From an uncultured Oscillibacter sp. (lineage in GTDB: Bacteria; Bacillota; Clostridia; Oscillospirales; Oscillospiraceae): a DNA stretch of 58,092 nt. The notes under the pieces are model-generated. The model had not been told where the DNA came from. It saw nothing but the letters and a program-made list of their open reading frames with translations, and searched no databases. Location of the stretch: positions 1-58,092 of the forward strand of contig URKI01000004.1 in the NCBI GenBank assembly GCA_900548505.1, in the 5' to 3' direction. A program made the translations under genes and the position numbers. Below, piece by piece: positions 49,540 through 56,621 of this stretch (position 1 is the stretch's first letter; the number at the start of each line of letters is the position of its first letter).

Positions 49540-50064
49540 TCAGTCCTGGACCTCGACCTGATCCAGCTCCAGTTCCACCGGCGTCTCGCGTCCGAACATG
49601 GAGACCATCACGCTCACCCGGTTCTTCTCGGGCTCGATCTCCTCCACAACGCCGGTAAAGCTTGCCAGCGGGCCGTCCATGATGCGGACATGGTCGCCCA
49701 CATTGTACTTGACGACGATCTCGTGCTTCTCCATGCCCATGGCAAGCACCTCTTCCTCCGTCAGGGGGATGGGCTTGTTGGCGGAGCCGACAAAGCCGGT
49801 CACGCCGCGGACATTCCGCACCAGATGCCAGGTATCGTCGGTCATGACCATCTTGATGAGCACATAGCCGGGGAACACCTTCCGCTCCACCTCTTTGGTG
49901 GCGCCGGAATCGGTGACTTCCGTCACGGTCTCCAGGGGGATCTCGATCCGCAGGATCATATCCTCCATGCCGCGGCCGGTCACGAACTTTTCAATGCTGG
50001 TCTTAACGGCATTTTCATAGCCGGAATAGGTATGGACAACATACCACTTGGCGCTCTCTGCCAT
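49540..50064 (-). CDS. nusG: Transcription termination/antitermination factor NusG
   Basis: 174 residues: NGN domain (AKWYVVHTYSGYENAVKTSIEKFV ... KVFPGYVLIKMVMTDDTWHLVRNVRGVTGFVG) and C-terminal KOW domain (GDHVRIMDGPLASFTGVVEEIEPEKNRVSVMVSMFGRETPVELE). It binds RNA polymerase and couples it to Rho or ribosomal protein S10. It starts 6 bp after secE. Confidence 0.98.
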   Translation of the reverse strand: MAESAKWYVVHTYSGYENAVKTSIEKFVTGRGMEDMILRIEIPLETVTEVTDSGATKEVERKVFPGYVLIKMVMTDDTWHLVRNVRGVTGFVGSANKPIPLTEEEVLAMGMEKHEIVVKYNVGDHVRIMDGPLASFTGVVEEIEPEKNRVSVMVSMFGRETPVELELDQVEVQD

Positions 50065-50070
50065 GGCTCC

Positions 50071-50283
50071 TTACCCCAGAAGGCTCAGGACCATGTCCAG
50101 AGCGGCACCCATGACACCGTCGAAGATCCAGATGCAGGCGCCGATCAGCAAAGAGCACATCAGCACGGTGCCGGTGTTCTCCATCACGGTCTTGCGGCTG
50201 GGCCAAACGACTTTCTTCAGTTCGCTTTTCATCTCACGGAACCAGACTCCGCGATCCTTTTTCTTCTTCGCTTCTTCTGCCAT
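50071..50283 (-). CDS. secE: Preprotein translocase subunit SecE
   Basis: 70 residues with one C-terminal membrane helix and the conserved cytosolic segment GVWFREMKSELKKVVWPSRKTVMENT. It stabilises SecY in the export channel. Usual position between rpmG and nusG. Confidence 0.97.
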   Translation of the reverse strand: MAEEAKKKKDRGVWFREMKSELKKVVWPSRKTVMENTGTVLMCSLLIGACIWIFDGVMGAALDMVLSLLG

Positions 50284-50316
50284 CTCGTTACACGCCTTTC
50301 TTCATCGTTGTTGACC

Positions 50317-50466
50317 TTACTTGGTCTCGCTGTGGAGCGTGTGCTTCTTGCAGAAGGGGCAATACTTATTCAGCTCAAGCTTGTCCGGGGTATTCTTCTT
50401 GTTCTTCATCGTATTGTAGTTTCTCTGCTTGCACTCGTTGCATCTCAGGGTAACTTTTACGCGCAT
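50317..50466 (-). CDS. rpmG: Ribosomal protein bL33 (zinc form)
   Basis: 49 residues from the ATG at 50466 (AAGGAGG upstream): MRVKVTLRCNECKQRNYNT ... KYCPFCKKHT. Two CxxC pairs show the zinc-binding C+ form. First gene of the cluster. It is short and easily missed. Confidence 0.97.
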   Translation of the reverse strand: MRVKVTLRCNECKQRNYNTMKNKKNTPDKLELNKYCPFCKKHTLHSETK

Positions 50467-50610
50467 CTAACGGCACCTCCTTATTATTGGTATCATTCCC
50501 GGCTCCGCCGGGGATACCGACTGCCTCCCTGCCTCTTGTAAGGACCTTGCTGCCGCCAGAAAAGCGAAAAAAGCGCGCAACAAAAAAGCCCTTTTTCACA
50601 GGTAAGTATG

Positions 50611-50639
50611 ATTGTAGCACACGTCAAAGCCCGGGTCAA
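50611..50639 (-). promoter_or_regulatory. Promoter of rpmG-secE-nusG-rplK-rplA
   Basis: On the minus strand: -35 TTGACC (50639-50634), 17-bp spacer, -10 TACAAT (50616-50611). Confidence 0.85.
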
Positions 50640-50678
50640 CTGTTTTTTTGCGAAATTTTTCCCTTTTTTCCTGCTGTA

Positions 50679-50707
50679 TTGCGGCCGGCCCCAAGATATG
50701 ATATGAT
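50679..50707 (+). promoter_or_regulatory. Predicted promoter of ruvX
   Basis: -35 TTGCGG (50679-50684), 17-bp spacer, -10 TATGAT (50702-50707). Confidence 0.65.
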
Positions 50708-50749
50708 GACTGCAAACTTTTTGAATTGCAAAGCGGAAGGAGCCTGCCC

Positions 50750-51169
50750 ATGCGCATTATGGCCATCGACTACGGCGACGCCCACACCGGCATCGCCATT
50801 TCCGACCCCACCGGCTTTCTGGCCGGATTCACCACCACCATCGACGCCTACCGGCCGGAAGTCGTGGTGCAGCGCATCACCGAGCTGGTGAGCCAGCACG
50901 GCGCGGAGGAGCTGGTGCTGGGCTATCCCAAAAACATGGACGGTACCCTGGGTCCCCGCGCGGAAAAAGCAGAGGCCATGGCCGCGCTTCTAAAGGAGGC
51001 CACCGGCCTGCCCGTGGTTTTGTGGGACGAGCGCCGCACCACCATCGACGCCCACCAGATCCTCATGACCGGCGGGAAAAACGCCAAGAAGCGCAAAAAG
51101 GTGGTAGACGCCGTGGCTGCCTCCCTGATCCTGGAGGGCTATCTCACCTATAAGAAGTCCCATCCATAA
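50750..51169 (+). CDS. ruvX: RuvX/YqgF-family Holliday junction resolvase-like nuclease
   Basis: 139 residues from the ATG at 50750 (GGAAGGAG upstream). RNase H-like fold: MRIMAIDYGDAHTGIAISD (catalytic Asp), VLGYPKNMDGTLGPRAEK, LWDERRTTIDAHQIL and KKRKKVVDAVAASLILEGYL. Members process 16S rRNA precursor ends; the resolvase role is disputed. Usually between ireB and yrzB, here alone. Confidence 0.96.
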   Translation: MRIMAIDYGDAHTGIAISDPTGFLAGFTTTIDAYRPEVVVQRITELVSQHGAEELVLGYPKNMDGTLGPRAEKAEAMAALLKEATGLPVVLWDERRTTIDAHQILMTGGKNAKKRKKVVDAVAASLILEGYLTYKKSHP

Positions 51170-51194
51170 TAAAATAAGGTGTATGTGGTACGAT

Positions 51195-51228
51195 AAAAAG
51201 CACGCTGCCCAAAGCAGCGTGCTTTTTT
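51195..51228. terminator. Bidirectional intrinsic terminator
   Basis: A 14-bp stem AAAAAGCACGCTGC / GCAGCGTGCTTTTT with loop CCAAA, between convergent ruvX and the phosphoribosyltransferase gene. Confidence 0.95.
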
Positions 51229-51230
51229 GC

Positions 51231-51791
51231 TTACTCCTTGATGGAGCCGTCGGCATTGAACACCGGCAGCGATGCCAGGAACTTGATGTCCGTACGGGTG
51301 CGGGCATCGCCCTCGGCCAGCACAGCCGCCCGACCCGTCACAGTACCGCCGGCCAGCTTCACCAGCTCCTCCATGGCGTGCAGAGAGCCGCCGGTGGAGA
51401 TCACGTCATCCACCAGCAAGACGCGCTTGCCGCGGATCAGCTCCGCGTCGTCCCGGCCCAGGTACAGCTCCTGCCGGCCGGCGGTAGTGATGGACTCGTC
51501 CTCCACATGGATGGGGTTGGGCATATAGACCTTGGCTCCCTTGCGGGCCAGGATGTACTTCTCAGCCCCGGACTGGCGGGCCATCTCATGGATCAGGGGG
51601 ATGCCCTTGGCCTCGGCGGTGAGCATGTAGTCAAAGCTGTCCAGATCCACCAGCTTCAAAAGATCCCGGGCACACGCCACAGTCAGCTCCGCGTCGCCGA
51701 AAACCACGAATGCGGCGATATAGAGATCGTCCGACACCTTGCAGATGGGCAGCTGACGCTGCAGTCCGGCCACGTTCAAAGTATAATGCAT
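51231..51791 (-). CDS. Purine-type phosphoribosyltransferase
   Basis: 186 residues. The PRPP-binding loop VLLVDDVISTGGSLHAM (about 123-139) and AEAKGIPLIHEMARQSG are typical of adenine/xanthine phosphoribosyltransferases; sequence alone does not fix the base. It salvages a purine with PRPP. GAGGAGG precedes the ATG. Its neighbourhood (ygeY-ygeW and carbamate kinase) is purine-linked, but it is a separate transcription unit. Confidence 0.9.
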   Translation of the reverse strand: MHYTLNVAGLQRQLPICKVSDDLYIAAFVVFGDAELTVACARDLLKLVDLDSFDYMLTAEAKGIPLIHEMARQSGAEKYILARKGAKVYMPNPIHVEDESITTAGRQELYLGRDDAELIRGKRVLLVDDVISTGGSLHAMEELVKLAGGTVTGRAAVLAEGDARTRTDIKFLASLPVFNADGSIKE

Positions 51792-51843
51792 GTTTCTGCC
51801 TCCTCAAAGCAGCCCTACAGCAGGCCGCCAAATCACATAGTAC

Positions 51844-51871
51844 ATTATACTATCTGCTGCGCGAAAGTCAA
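51844..51871 (-). promoter_or_regulatory. Promoter of the phosphoribosyltransferase gene
   Basis: On the minus strand: -35 TTGACT (51871-51866), 16-bp spacer, perfect -10 TATAAT (51849-51844). Confidence 0.82.
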
Positions 51872-51927
51872 CAATTCCTCCCTTTTCCAACAAAAAAATG
51901 GCCGCCCTGCCGGGCGGCCGTGCTGCT

Positions 51928-52557
51928 TTATTGCTTGGCGTCGATATAGGAATAGAGCGTGTACTTGGAGATCCCGAAATACCGGGCGATCTTGTCGCCG
52001 GACTTGGTCACCAAAAACGCGCCGTTCTGGTTCAGGAACTGGATGGCCTTCACCTTGTCGTCCTTGTTCATCAGCGCCACAGGCTTTCCCACCAGCGCCA
52101 CAGACTGCTGGATCAGATCATCCAGCAAATCATTGACATTGATGATCTTCTCCGGCTCCGCAGGCGTGGTCTCCCCCGTGGAAATCAGGTCGCGGATGGC
52201 GCCCTCCACCATCATCAGCCGGGAGATATCATAGTTGATGGAGAAGATGGCGGACACCTTCCCTTTGCTGTTGCGGATATACACCGTGGAGGATTTGAGA
52301 ATCTTCCCGTCCGGCGTCTTGGTCAGGTAGCACAGGTGATCCTCCGGCGAGGCCGCATTGGTCTCCATTTGCTCAATGACCACATGGGACGCGCCGTCCC
52401 CTACCTTCCGGCCGGACACGTGTCCGTTTTCAATGGCAACGATGGTGTGATCCGGGTGGCGGCTCAGATCATGCACCACCACTTCACAGCTGCTGCCGAA
52501 CTGTCCGGCGATGCCCGCGGCCACCTGTTTGAGCAGCTCTAATTTTCCGCTTTCCGT
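51928..52557 (-). CDS. YheO-like transcriptional regulator with a probable ACG start
   Basis: 209 residues if read from ACG at 52557. N-terminal YheO-type PAS domain (LELLKQVAAGIAGQFGSSCEVVVHDLSRHP ... GHVSGRKVGDGASHV) and C-terminal helix-turn-helix (AFLVTKSGDKIARYFGISKYTLYSYID). The family consensus requires residues upstream of the first in-frame GTG (52524), and a frame TESGKLELLKQ runs back to a TGA at 52563. AAGGAGG stands 8 nt before ACG, exactly where an ATG is expected. Either ACG is used or an ancestral ATG mutated. It is divergent from ygeY and probably controls it. Confidence 0.85.
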   Translation of the reverse strand, partial: TESGKLELLKQVAAGIAGQFGSSCEVVVHDLSRHPDHTIVAIENGHVSGRKVGDGASHVVIEQMETNAASPEDHLCYLTKTPDGKILKSSTVYIRNSKGKVSAIFSINYDISRLMMVEGAIRDLISTGETTPAEPEKIINVNDLLDDLIQQSVALVGKPVALMNKDDKVKAIQFLNQNGAFLVTKSGDKIARYFGISKYTLYSYIDAKQ

Positions 52558-52605
52558 GGGTCATTCCTCCTTATTTTCATGACATACTTCCAATTTACCA
52601 GTTTC

Positions 52606-52633
52606 ATCATACCACAATTTTTTTGTAAATCAA
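52606..52633 (-). promoter_or_regulatory. Promoter of the YheO-like regulator gene
   Basis: On the minus strand: -35 TTGATT (52633-52628), 16-bp spacer, -10 TATGAT (52611-52606). Confidence 0.75.
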
Positions 52634-52674
52634 CCACTTTTTCAAAAAAATTTTTTGGTTTTCTAATTTTTTGT

Positions 52675-52702
52675 TTGACAAGTGGGATTCTTATGCTATG
52701 AT
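52675..52702 (+). promoter_or_regulatory. Promoter of ygeY-ygeW
   Basis: -35 TTGACA (52675-52680), 16-bp spacer, -10 TATGAT (52697-52702). The 41 bp between the two divergent -35 boxes are nearly pure A/T runs, a likely site for the regulator. Confidence 0.85.
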
Positions 52703-52758
52703 AGGGATAGAAAGAGCCAACGTCAACCACGGAACTATATAAAACGGAGGGCATTGTT

Positions 52759-54171
52759 ATGGACTTTGAAGCGATCAAAGCGGCAGCGGAAGGCTACAAG
52801 GCGGACATGAGCCGCTTCCTGCGGGACATGATCTCCCACCCCAGCGAAAGCTGCCAGGAGAAGGAAGTCGTCATGTGCATCAAGGCCGAGATGGAAAAGC
52901 TGGGCTACGACAAGGTGGAAGTCGACGGCCTGGGCAATGTCATCGGCTGGATGGGCGAGGGCGACAAGATCATCGCCATCGACTCCCACATCGACACCGT
53001 CGGCGTGGGCAACATCAACAACTGGGAAGCTGACCCCTATCAGGGCTATGAGACCGACGACGTGATCTTCGGCCGCGGCGGCTCCGACCAGGAGGGCGGC
53101 ATGGCCTCCGCCGTGTATGGCGCCAAGATCATGAAGGACATGGGCCTGATCCCCGAGGGCTACAAGATCATGGTGGTCGGCTCCGTCCAGGAAGAGGACT
53201 GCGACGGCATGTGCTGGCAGTACATCGTCAACAAGTACTTCGCCGGCAAGGAGGACGCCCAGAAGAAGATTCAGTTCGTCATCTCCACTGAGCCCACCGA
53301 CGGCGGCATCTACCGCGGTCACCGCGGCCGCATGGAGATCCGTGTGGACGTGAAGGGTGTCTCCTGCCACGGTTCTGCACCCCACCGCGGCGACAACGCC
53401 ATCTACAAGATGGCCGACATCCTGCAGGACGTGCGCGCCCTGAACGAAAACGGCGACGGCCCCTCCAACACCGTCAAGGGCCTGGTCAAGATGCTCAACC
53501 CCGAGTTCAACCCCGAGCACTATGAGGATGCGCAGTTCCTCAGCCGCGGCACCTGCACTGTCTCCGAGATCTTCTTCACCTCTCCCAGCCGCTGCGCTGT
53601 GGCCGACAGCTGCTCCATCTCCATCGACCGCCGCATGACCGCCGGCGAAACCTGGGATTCCTGCCTGGAGGAGATCCGTCAGCTGCCCAGCGTGAAGAAG
53701 TACGGCGACGACGTGAAGGTCTCCATGTATATGTATGACCGTCCCTCCTGGACCGGCGAGGTCTATGAGACCGAGTGCTTCTTCCCCACCTGGATCAACA
53801 AGGAGAGCGCTGCCCACGTCCAGGCTGTGGTGGACGCCCACCACGCCCTGTACGGCGACAAGCGCATCGGCCATGCTGACGCCGATCCCAAGTTCGACGC
53901 CATGCACCTGCGTGAGGGCCGTCCCCTGACCGACAAGTGGACCTTCTCCACCAACTGCGTGTCCATCCAGGGCCGCTACGGCATCCCCTGCGTGGGCTTC
54001 GGCCCCGGCGCTGAGTCCCAGGCCCATGCTCCCAACGAGATCACCTGGAAGCAGGATCTGGTCACCTGTGCTGCCGTGTACGCTGCCGCTGTGAAGCTGT
54101 ACAAGGAAGAGAACAAGACCGCTGACGTCACCGAGTTCCGCCAGAGCCTGACGGACAACGTCATCCAGTAA
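52759..54171 (+). CDS. ygeY: YgeY-family M20 hydrolase linked to selenium metabolism
   Basis: 470 residues. M20 di-metal peptidase fold: AIDSHIDTVGVGN (His 77, Asp 79), FGRGGSDQEGGMASAVYG (bridging Asp 110), VGSVQEEDCDG (Glu base) and the dimerisation domain from about residue 190. The closest family is YgeY, annotated as a selenium metabolism-linked hydrolase and part of the E. coli ygeW-ygeX-ygeY cluster and of anaerobic purine-degradation loci in gut bacteria. Substrate is not proven; an N-carbamoyl or amide bond is expected by family. GGAGGG precedes the ATG. First gene of the operon. Confidence 0.96.
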   Translation: MDFEAIKAAAEGYKADMSRFLRDMISHPSESCQEKEVVMCIKAEMEKLGYDKVEVDGLGNVIGWMGEGDKIIAIDSHIDTVGVGNINNWEADPYQGYETDDVIFGRGGSDQEGGMASAVYGAKIMKDMGLIPEGYKIMVVGSVQEEDCDGMCWQYIVNKYFAGKEDAQKKIQFVISTEPTDGGIYRGHRGRMEIRVDVKGVSCHGSAPHRGDNAIYKMADILQDVRALNENGDGPSNTVKGLVKMLNPEFNPEHYEDAQFLSRGTCTVSEIFFTSPSRCAVADSCSISIDRRMTAGETWDSCLEEIRQLPSVKKYGDDVKVSMYMYDRPSWTGEVYETECFFPTWINKESAAHVQAVVDAHHALYGDKRIGHADADPKFDAMHLREGRPLTDKWTFSTNCVSIQGRYGIPCVGFGPGAESQAHAPNEITWKQDLVTCAAVYAAAVKLYKEENKTADVTEFRQSLTDNVIQ

Positions 54172-54180
54172 TCCATCCGC

Positions 54181-54203
54181 GAGGGGGGATGCTGTCCCCC
54201 CTC
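54181..54203 (+). other. Strong hairpin between ygeY and ygeW
   Basis: GAGGGGGG pairs with CCCCCCTC (54181-54188, 54196-54203) and has no T run, so it is more likely an mRNA-stabilising or processing hairpin than a terminator. Confidence 0.7.
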
Positions 54204-54267
54204 CCGATCCGTAAAATTCTGCGAGGCAATTTGCCGCCTCAATCATATTACTTAAGGAGAGCTGATT

Positions 54268-55458
54268 ATGTCTAAGACCATCGAGCTGGCCAAGCATCTG
54301 GAAAAGCTGCACATCAACAACATGTACAAGTCCGACTTCTACTGGACCTGGGACAAGACCGACGAGGAGCTGGACGCCATCTTCACCGTGGCTGACGCCC
54401 TGCGCGACCTGCGCGAGCGCAACAAGTCCACCCGGATCTTCGACTCCGGCCTGGGCATCTCCATCTTCCGCGACAACTCCACCCGTACCCGCTTCTCCTT
54501 TGCTTCTGCCTGCAATCTGCTGGGCCTGAACGTTCAGGATCTGGACGAGAAGAAGAGCCAGATCGCCCACGGCGAGACTGTCCGTGAGACCGCCAACATG
54601 GTCTCCTTCATGGCTGACGTCATCGGCATCCGCGACGATATGTTTATCGGCGAGGGCCACAAGTATCAGAAGACCTTCATGGACGCCGTGTCCGAGGGCT
54701 ATCGCGACGGCATCCTGGAGCAGCGTCCCACTCTGGTGAACCTGCAGTGCGACGTGGATCACCCCACCCAGTGCATGGCTGACATGCTGCACATCATCCA
54801 CCACTTCGGCGGCGTGGAGAACCTCAAGGGTAAGAAGATCGCCATGACCTGGGCTTATTCTCCCTCCTACGGCAAGCCTCTGTCCGTTCCCCAGGGCGTC
54901 ATCGGCCTGATGACCCGCTTCGGCATGGACGTGGTTCTGGCTCATCCTGAGGGCTATGACGTGATGCCCGAGGTGGAGGAGATCGCCCGCAAGAACGCTG
55001 CTGCCACCGGCGGCACTTACAAGAAGGTCGCCACCATGGAAGAAGCCTTCGACGGCGCCGATATCGTCTATCCCAAGTCCTGGGCTCCCTTCGCCGCCAT
55101 GGAGCAGCGCACGAAGCTCTATCAGGCTGGCGACCAGGCCGGCATCGACGCCCTGGAGAAGCAGCTGCTGGCTCAGAACGCCCAGTTCAAGAACTGGACC
55201 TGCTCTGAGGAGATGATGAAGCGCACCAAGAACGGCAGCGCCCTGTACATGCACTGCCTGCCCGCCGACATCACCGGCCTGAGCTGCAAGGAGGGTGAGG
55301 TTGACAACTCCGTGTTCGATCGCTACATTGAGCCCCTGTACAAGGAAGCCAGCTACAAGCCCTATGTCATCGCTGCCATGATCATGATGAGCAAGGTGAA
55401 GGACCCCGTCGCCGCTCTGATGGCCATGGAGAATGGCGGAAAGCGCAAGATGTTCTAA
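54268..55458 (+). CDS. ygeW: YgeW-type knotted carbamoyltransferase
   Basis: 396 residues. Carbamoyl-phosphate loop DNSTRTRFSFASA (about 71-83), CDVDHPTQCMADMLHIIHHFGG and MHCLPADITGLSC are aspartate/ornithine carbamoyltransferase signatures; the length and internal pattern are those of the knotted YgeW family rather than OTC. In the known pathway such an enzyme works in the phosphorolytic direction, giving carbamoyl phosphate for ATP synthesis. AAGGAG precedes the ATG. Followed by a hairpin terminator and carbamate kinase. Confidence 0.96.
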   Translation: MSKTIELAKHLEKLHINNMYKSDFYWTWDKTDEELDAIFTVADALRDLRERNKSTRIFDSGLGISIFRDNSTRTRFSFASACNLLGLNVQDLDEKKSQIAHGETVRETANMVSFMADVIGIRDDMFIGEGHKYQKTFMDAVSEGYRDGILEQRPTLVNLQCDVDHPTQCMADMLHIIHHFGGVENLKGKKIAMTWAYSPSYGKPLSVPQGVIGLMTRFGMDVVLAHPEGYDVMPEVEEIARKNAAATGGTYKKVATMEEAFDGADIVYPKSWAPFAAMEQRTKLYQAGDQAGIDALEKQLLAQNAQFKNWTCSEEMMKRTKNGSALYMHCLPADITGLSCKEGEVDNSVFDRYIEPLYKEASYKPYVIAAMIMMSKVKDPVAALMAMENGGKRKMF

Positions 55459-55470
55459 TTGCTGAACTTG

Positions 55471-55515
55471 TACGTCGGGAATATGGTCCCCATATTCCCG
55501 ACGTATTTTTATTTT
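55471..55515 (+). terminator. Terminator or attenuator between ygeW and carbamate kinase
   Basis: A perfect 16-bp stem (55471-55486 with 55490-55505) with a TCC loop and a T-rich tail (TTTTTATTTT). Carbamate kinase begins 38 bp after the stem with no obvious promoter between, so partial termination may lower its dose relative to ygeW. Confidence 0.88.
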
Positions 55516-55542
55516 CAATTTTACGAAAAGAGGTCGACCTAT

Positions 55543-56478
55543 ATGGGTAAGCGCATTGTGATCGCCCTGGGCGGCAACGCACTGGGCAAGAATCTTCCTG
55601 AGCAGATGGCTGCTGTGAAGCACACGGCCAAGGCCATCGTAGATCTGATCGAAGAAGGACATGAAGTAGTGGTTGCCCACGGCAATGGTCCCCAGGTGGG
55701 CATGATCAACGTTGCCATGACGACCCTCAGCCGTGAAGATCCCACCCATCCCATGGCGCCCATGTCCGTGTGTACCGCCATGAGCCAGGGCTATATCGGC
55801 TACGACCTGCAGAACTCCCTGCGGGAAGAGCTTCTCAACCGCGGCATCCACAAGAGCGTGGCCACCATCCTCACCCAGGTGGAAGTAGACCCCGCAGATC
55901 CCGCCTTTGACCATCCCTCCAAGCCCATCGGCACGTTCATGACCGAAGCGGAGGCAGAGGAAATGCGTCGCCGCGGCAATGCCGTTATGGAGGACGCCGG
56001 CCGTGGCTGGCGCCGTTGTGTCGCCTCTCCCCTGCCCAAGTCCATCATCGAGATCGAGACCATCCGTGCCCTGCTGGCTGCCGGACAGGTAGCTGTTGCC
56101 TGCGGCGGCGGTGGTATCCCCGTCTACAAGACTGAGGGCAACCACCTCAAGGGCGCCGGTGCTGTTATCGACAAGGACTTCGCCTCCGAGCTGCTGGCCG
56201 AGGAGCTGGACGCAGATGCGCTCATCATCCTCACCGCCGTGGAGAAGGTGGCCATCAACTTCGGCAAGCCCGATCAGCAGTGGCTGGACCGTCTTACCCC
56301 CGAGCAGGCCCGGCAGTATGCCGCAGAGGGCCAGTTTGCTCCCGGCAGCATGCTGCCCAAGGTGCAGGCCGCTGTGAAGTTTGCCGAGTCCAAGCCCGGC
56401 CGCACGGCGCTGATCACCCTGCTGGAAAAGGCCAAGGACGGCATCGTCGGAAAGACCGGCACCTCTATCGTGTCTTAA
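55543..56478 (+). CDS. arcC: Carbamate kinase
   Basis: 311 residues from the ATG at 55543 (GAGGTCG upstream). KRIVIALGGNALGKN, VVAHGNGPQVGMI, CGGGGIPVY, GAGAVIDKDFASELLAEELDADALIILTAVEKVAINFG are the amino-acid kinase signatures of carbamate kinase (ArcC/YqeA). It transfers phosphate from carbamoyl phosphate to ADP, yielding ATP, CO2 and ammonia. With ygeW it forms an ATP-recovery module; no arginine deiminase (arcA) is nearby, which argues against an arginine pathway. Confidence 0.96.
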   Translation: MGKRIVIALGGNALGKNLPEQMAAVKHTAKAIVDLIEEGHEVVVAHGNGPQVGMINVAMTTLSREDPTHPMAPMSVCTAMSQGYIGYDLQNSLREELLNRGIHKSVATILTQVEVDPADPAFDHPSKPIGTFMTEAEAEEMRRRGNAVMEDAGRGWRRCVASPLPKSIIEIETIRALLAAGQVAVACGGGGIPVYKTEGNHLKGAGAVIDKDFASELLAEELDADALIILTAVEKVAINFGKPDQQWLDRLTPEQARQYAAEGQFAPGSMLPKVQAAVKFAESKPGRTALITLLEKAKDGIVGKTGTSIVS

Positions 56479-56480
56479 TC

Positions 56481-56518
56481 AAAGAGACGTCCGGAATACT
56501 CCGGGCGTCTCTTTTTTC
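56481..56518 (+). terminator. Intrinsic terminator after carbamate kinase
   Basis: A 15-bp stem AAAGAGACGTCCGGA / TCCGGGCGTCTCTTT with an ATAC loop and a T run. Confidence 0.93.
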
Positions 56519-56528
56519 TTTTGAAAGC

Positions 56529-56564
56529 GCGCCGCTGTACCATATCCTATAGGTACAGCGGCGC
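56529..56564. repeat. 13-bp perfect inverted repeat
   Basis: GCGCCGCTGTACC (56529-56541) and its exact complement (56552-56564) flank a 10-base AT-rich core. There is no T run on the plus strand. On the minus strand it lies downstream of the CYTH gene and may act as a weak terminator. Confidence 0.75.
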
Positions 56565-56621
56565 ACACTTATGCTCTTTTCTCCGTATACAGGCAGACTG
56601 CCTGATTGGATTTTCCGTTTC

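Noticed and set aside
52530..52566. A one-base frameshift at the start of the YheO-like gene, using ATG 52566
   Set aside because: Possible, but the ATG is only about 2 nt from GGAGG and the ACG is at ideal spacing, so an altered start codon is simpler.
52735..56145. A 1136-codon open frame on the minus strand across ygeY, ygeW and carbamate kinase
   Set aside because: It is antisense to three clear genes. GC-rich third positions remove stops in that frame, and the translation is low-complexity H/G/V/D/L.
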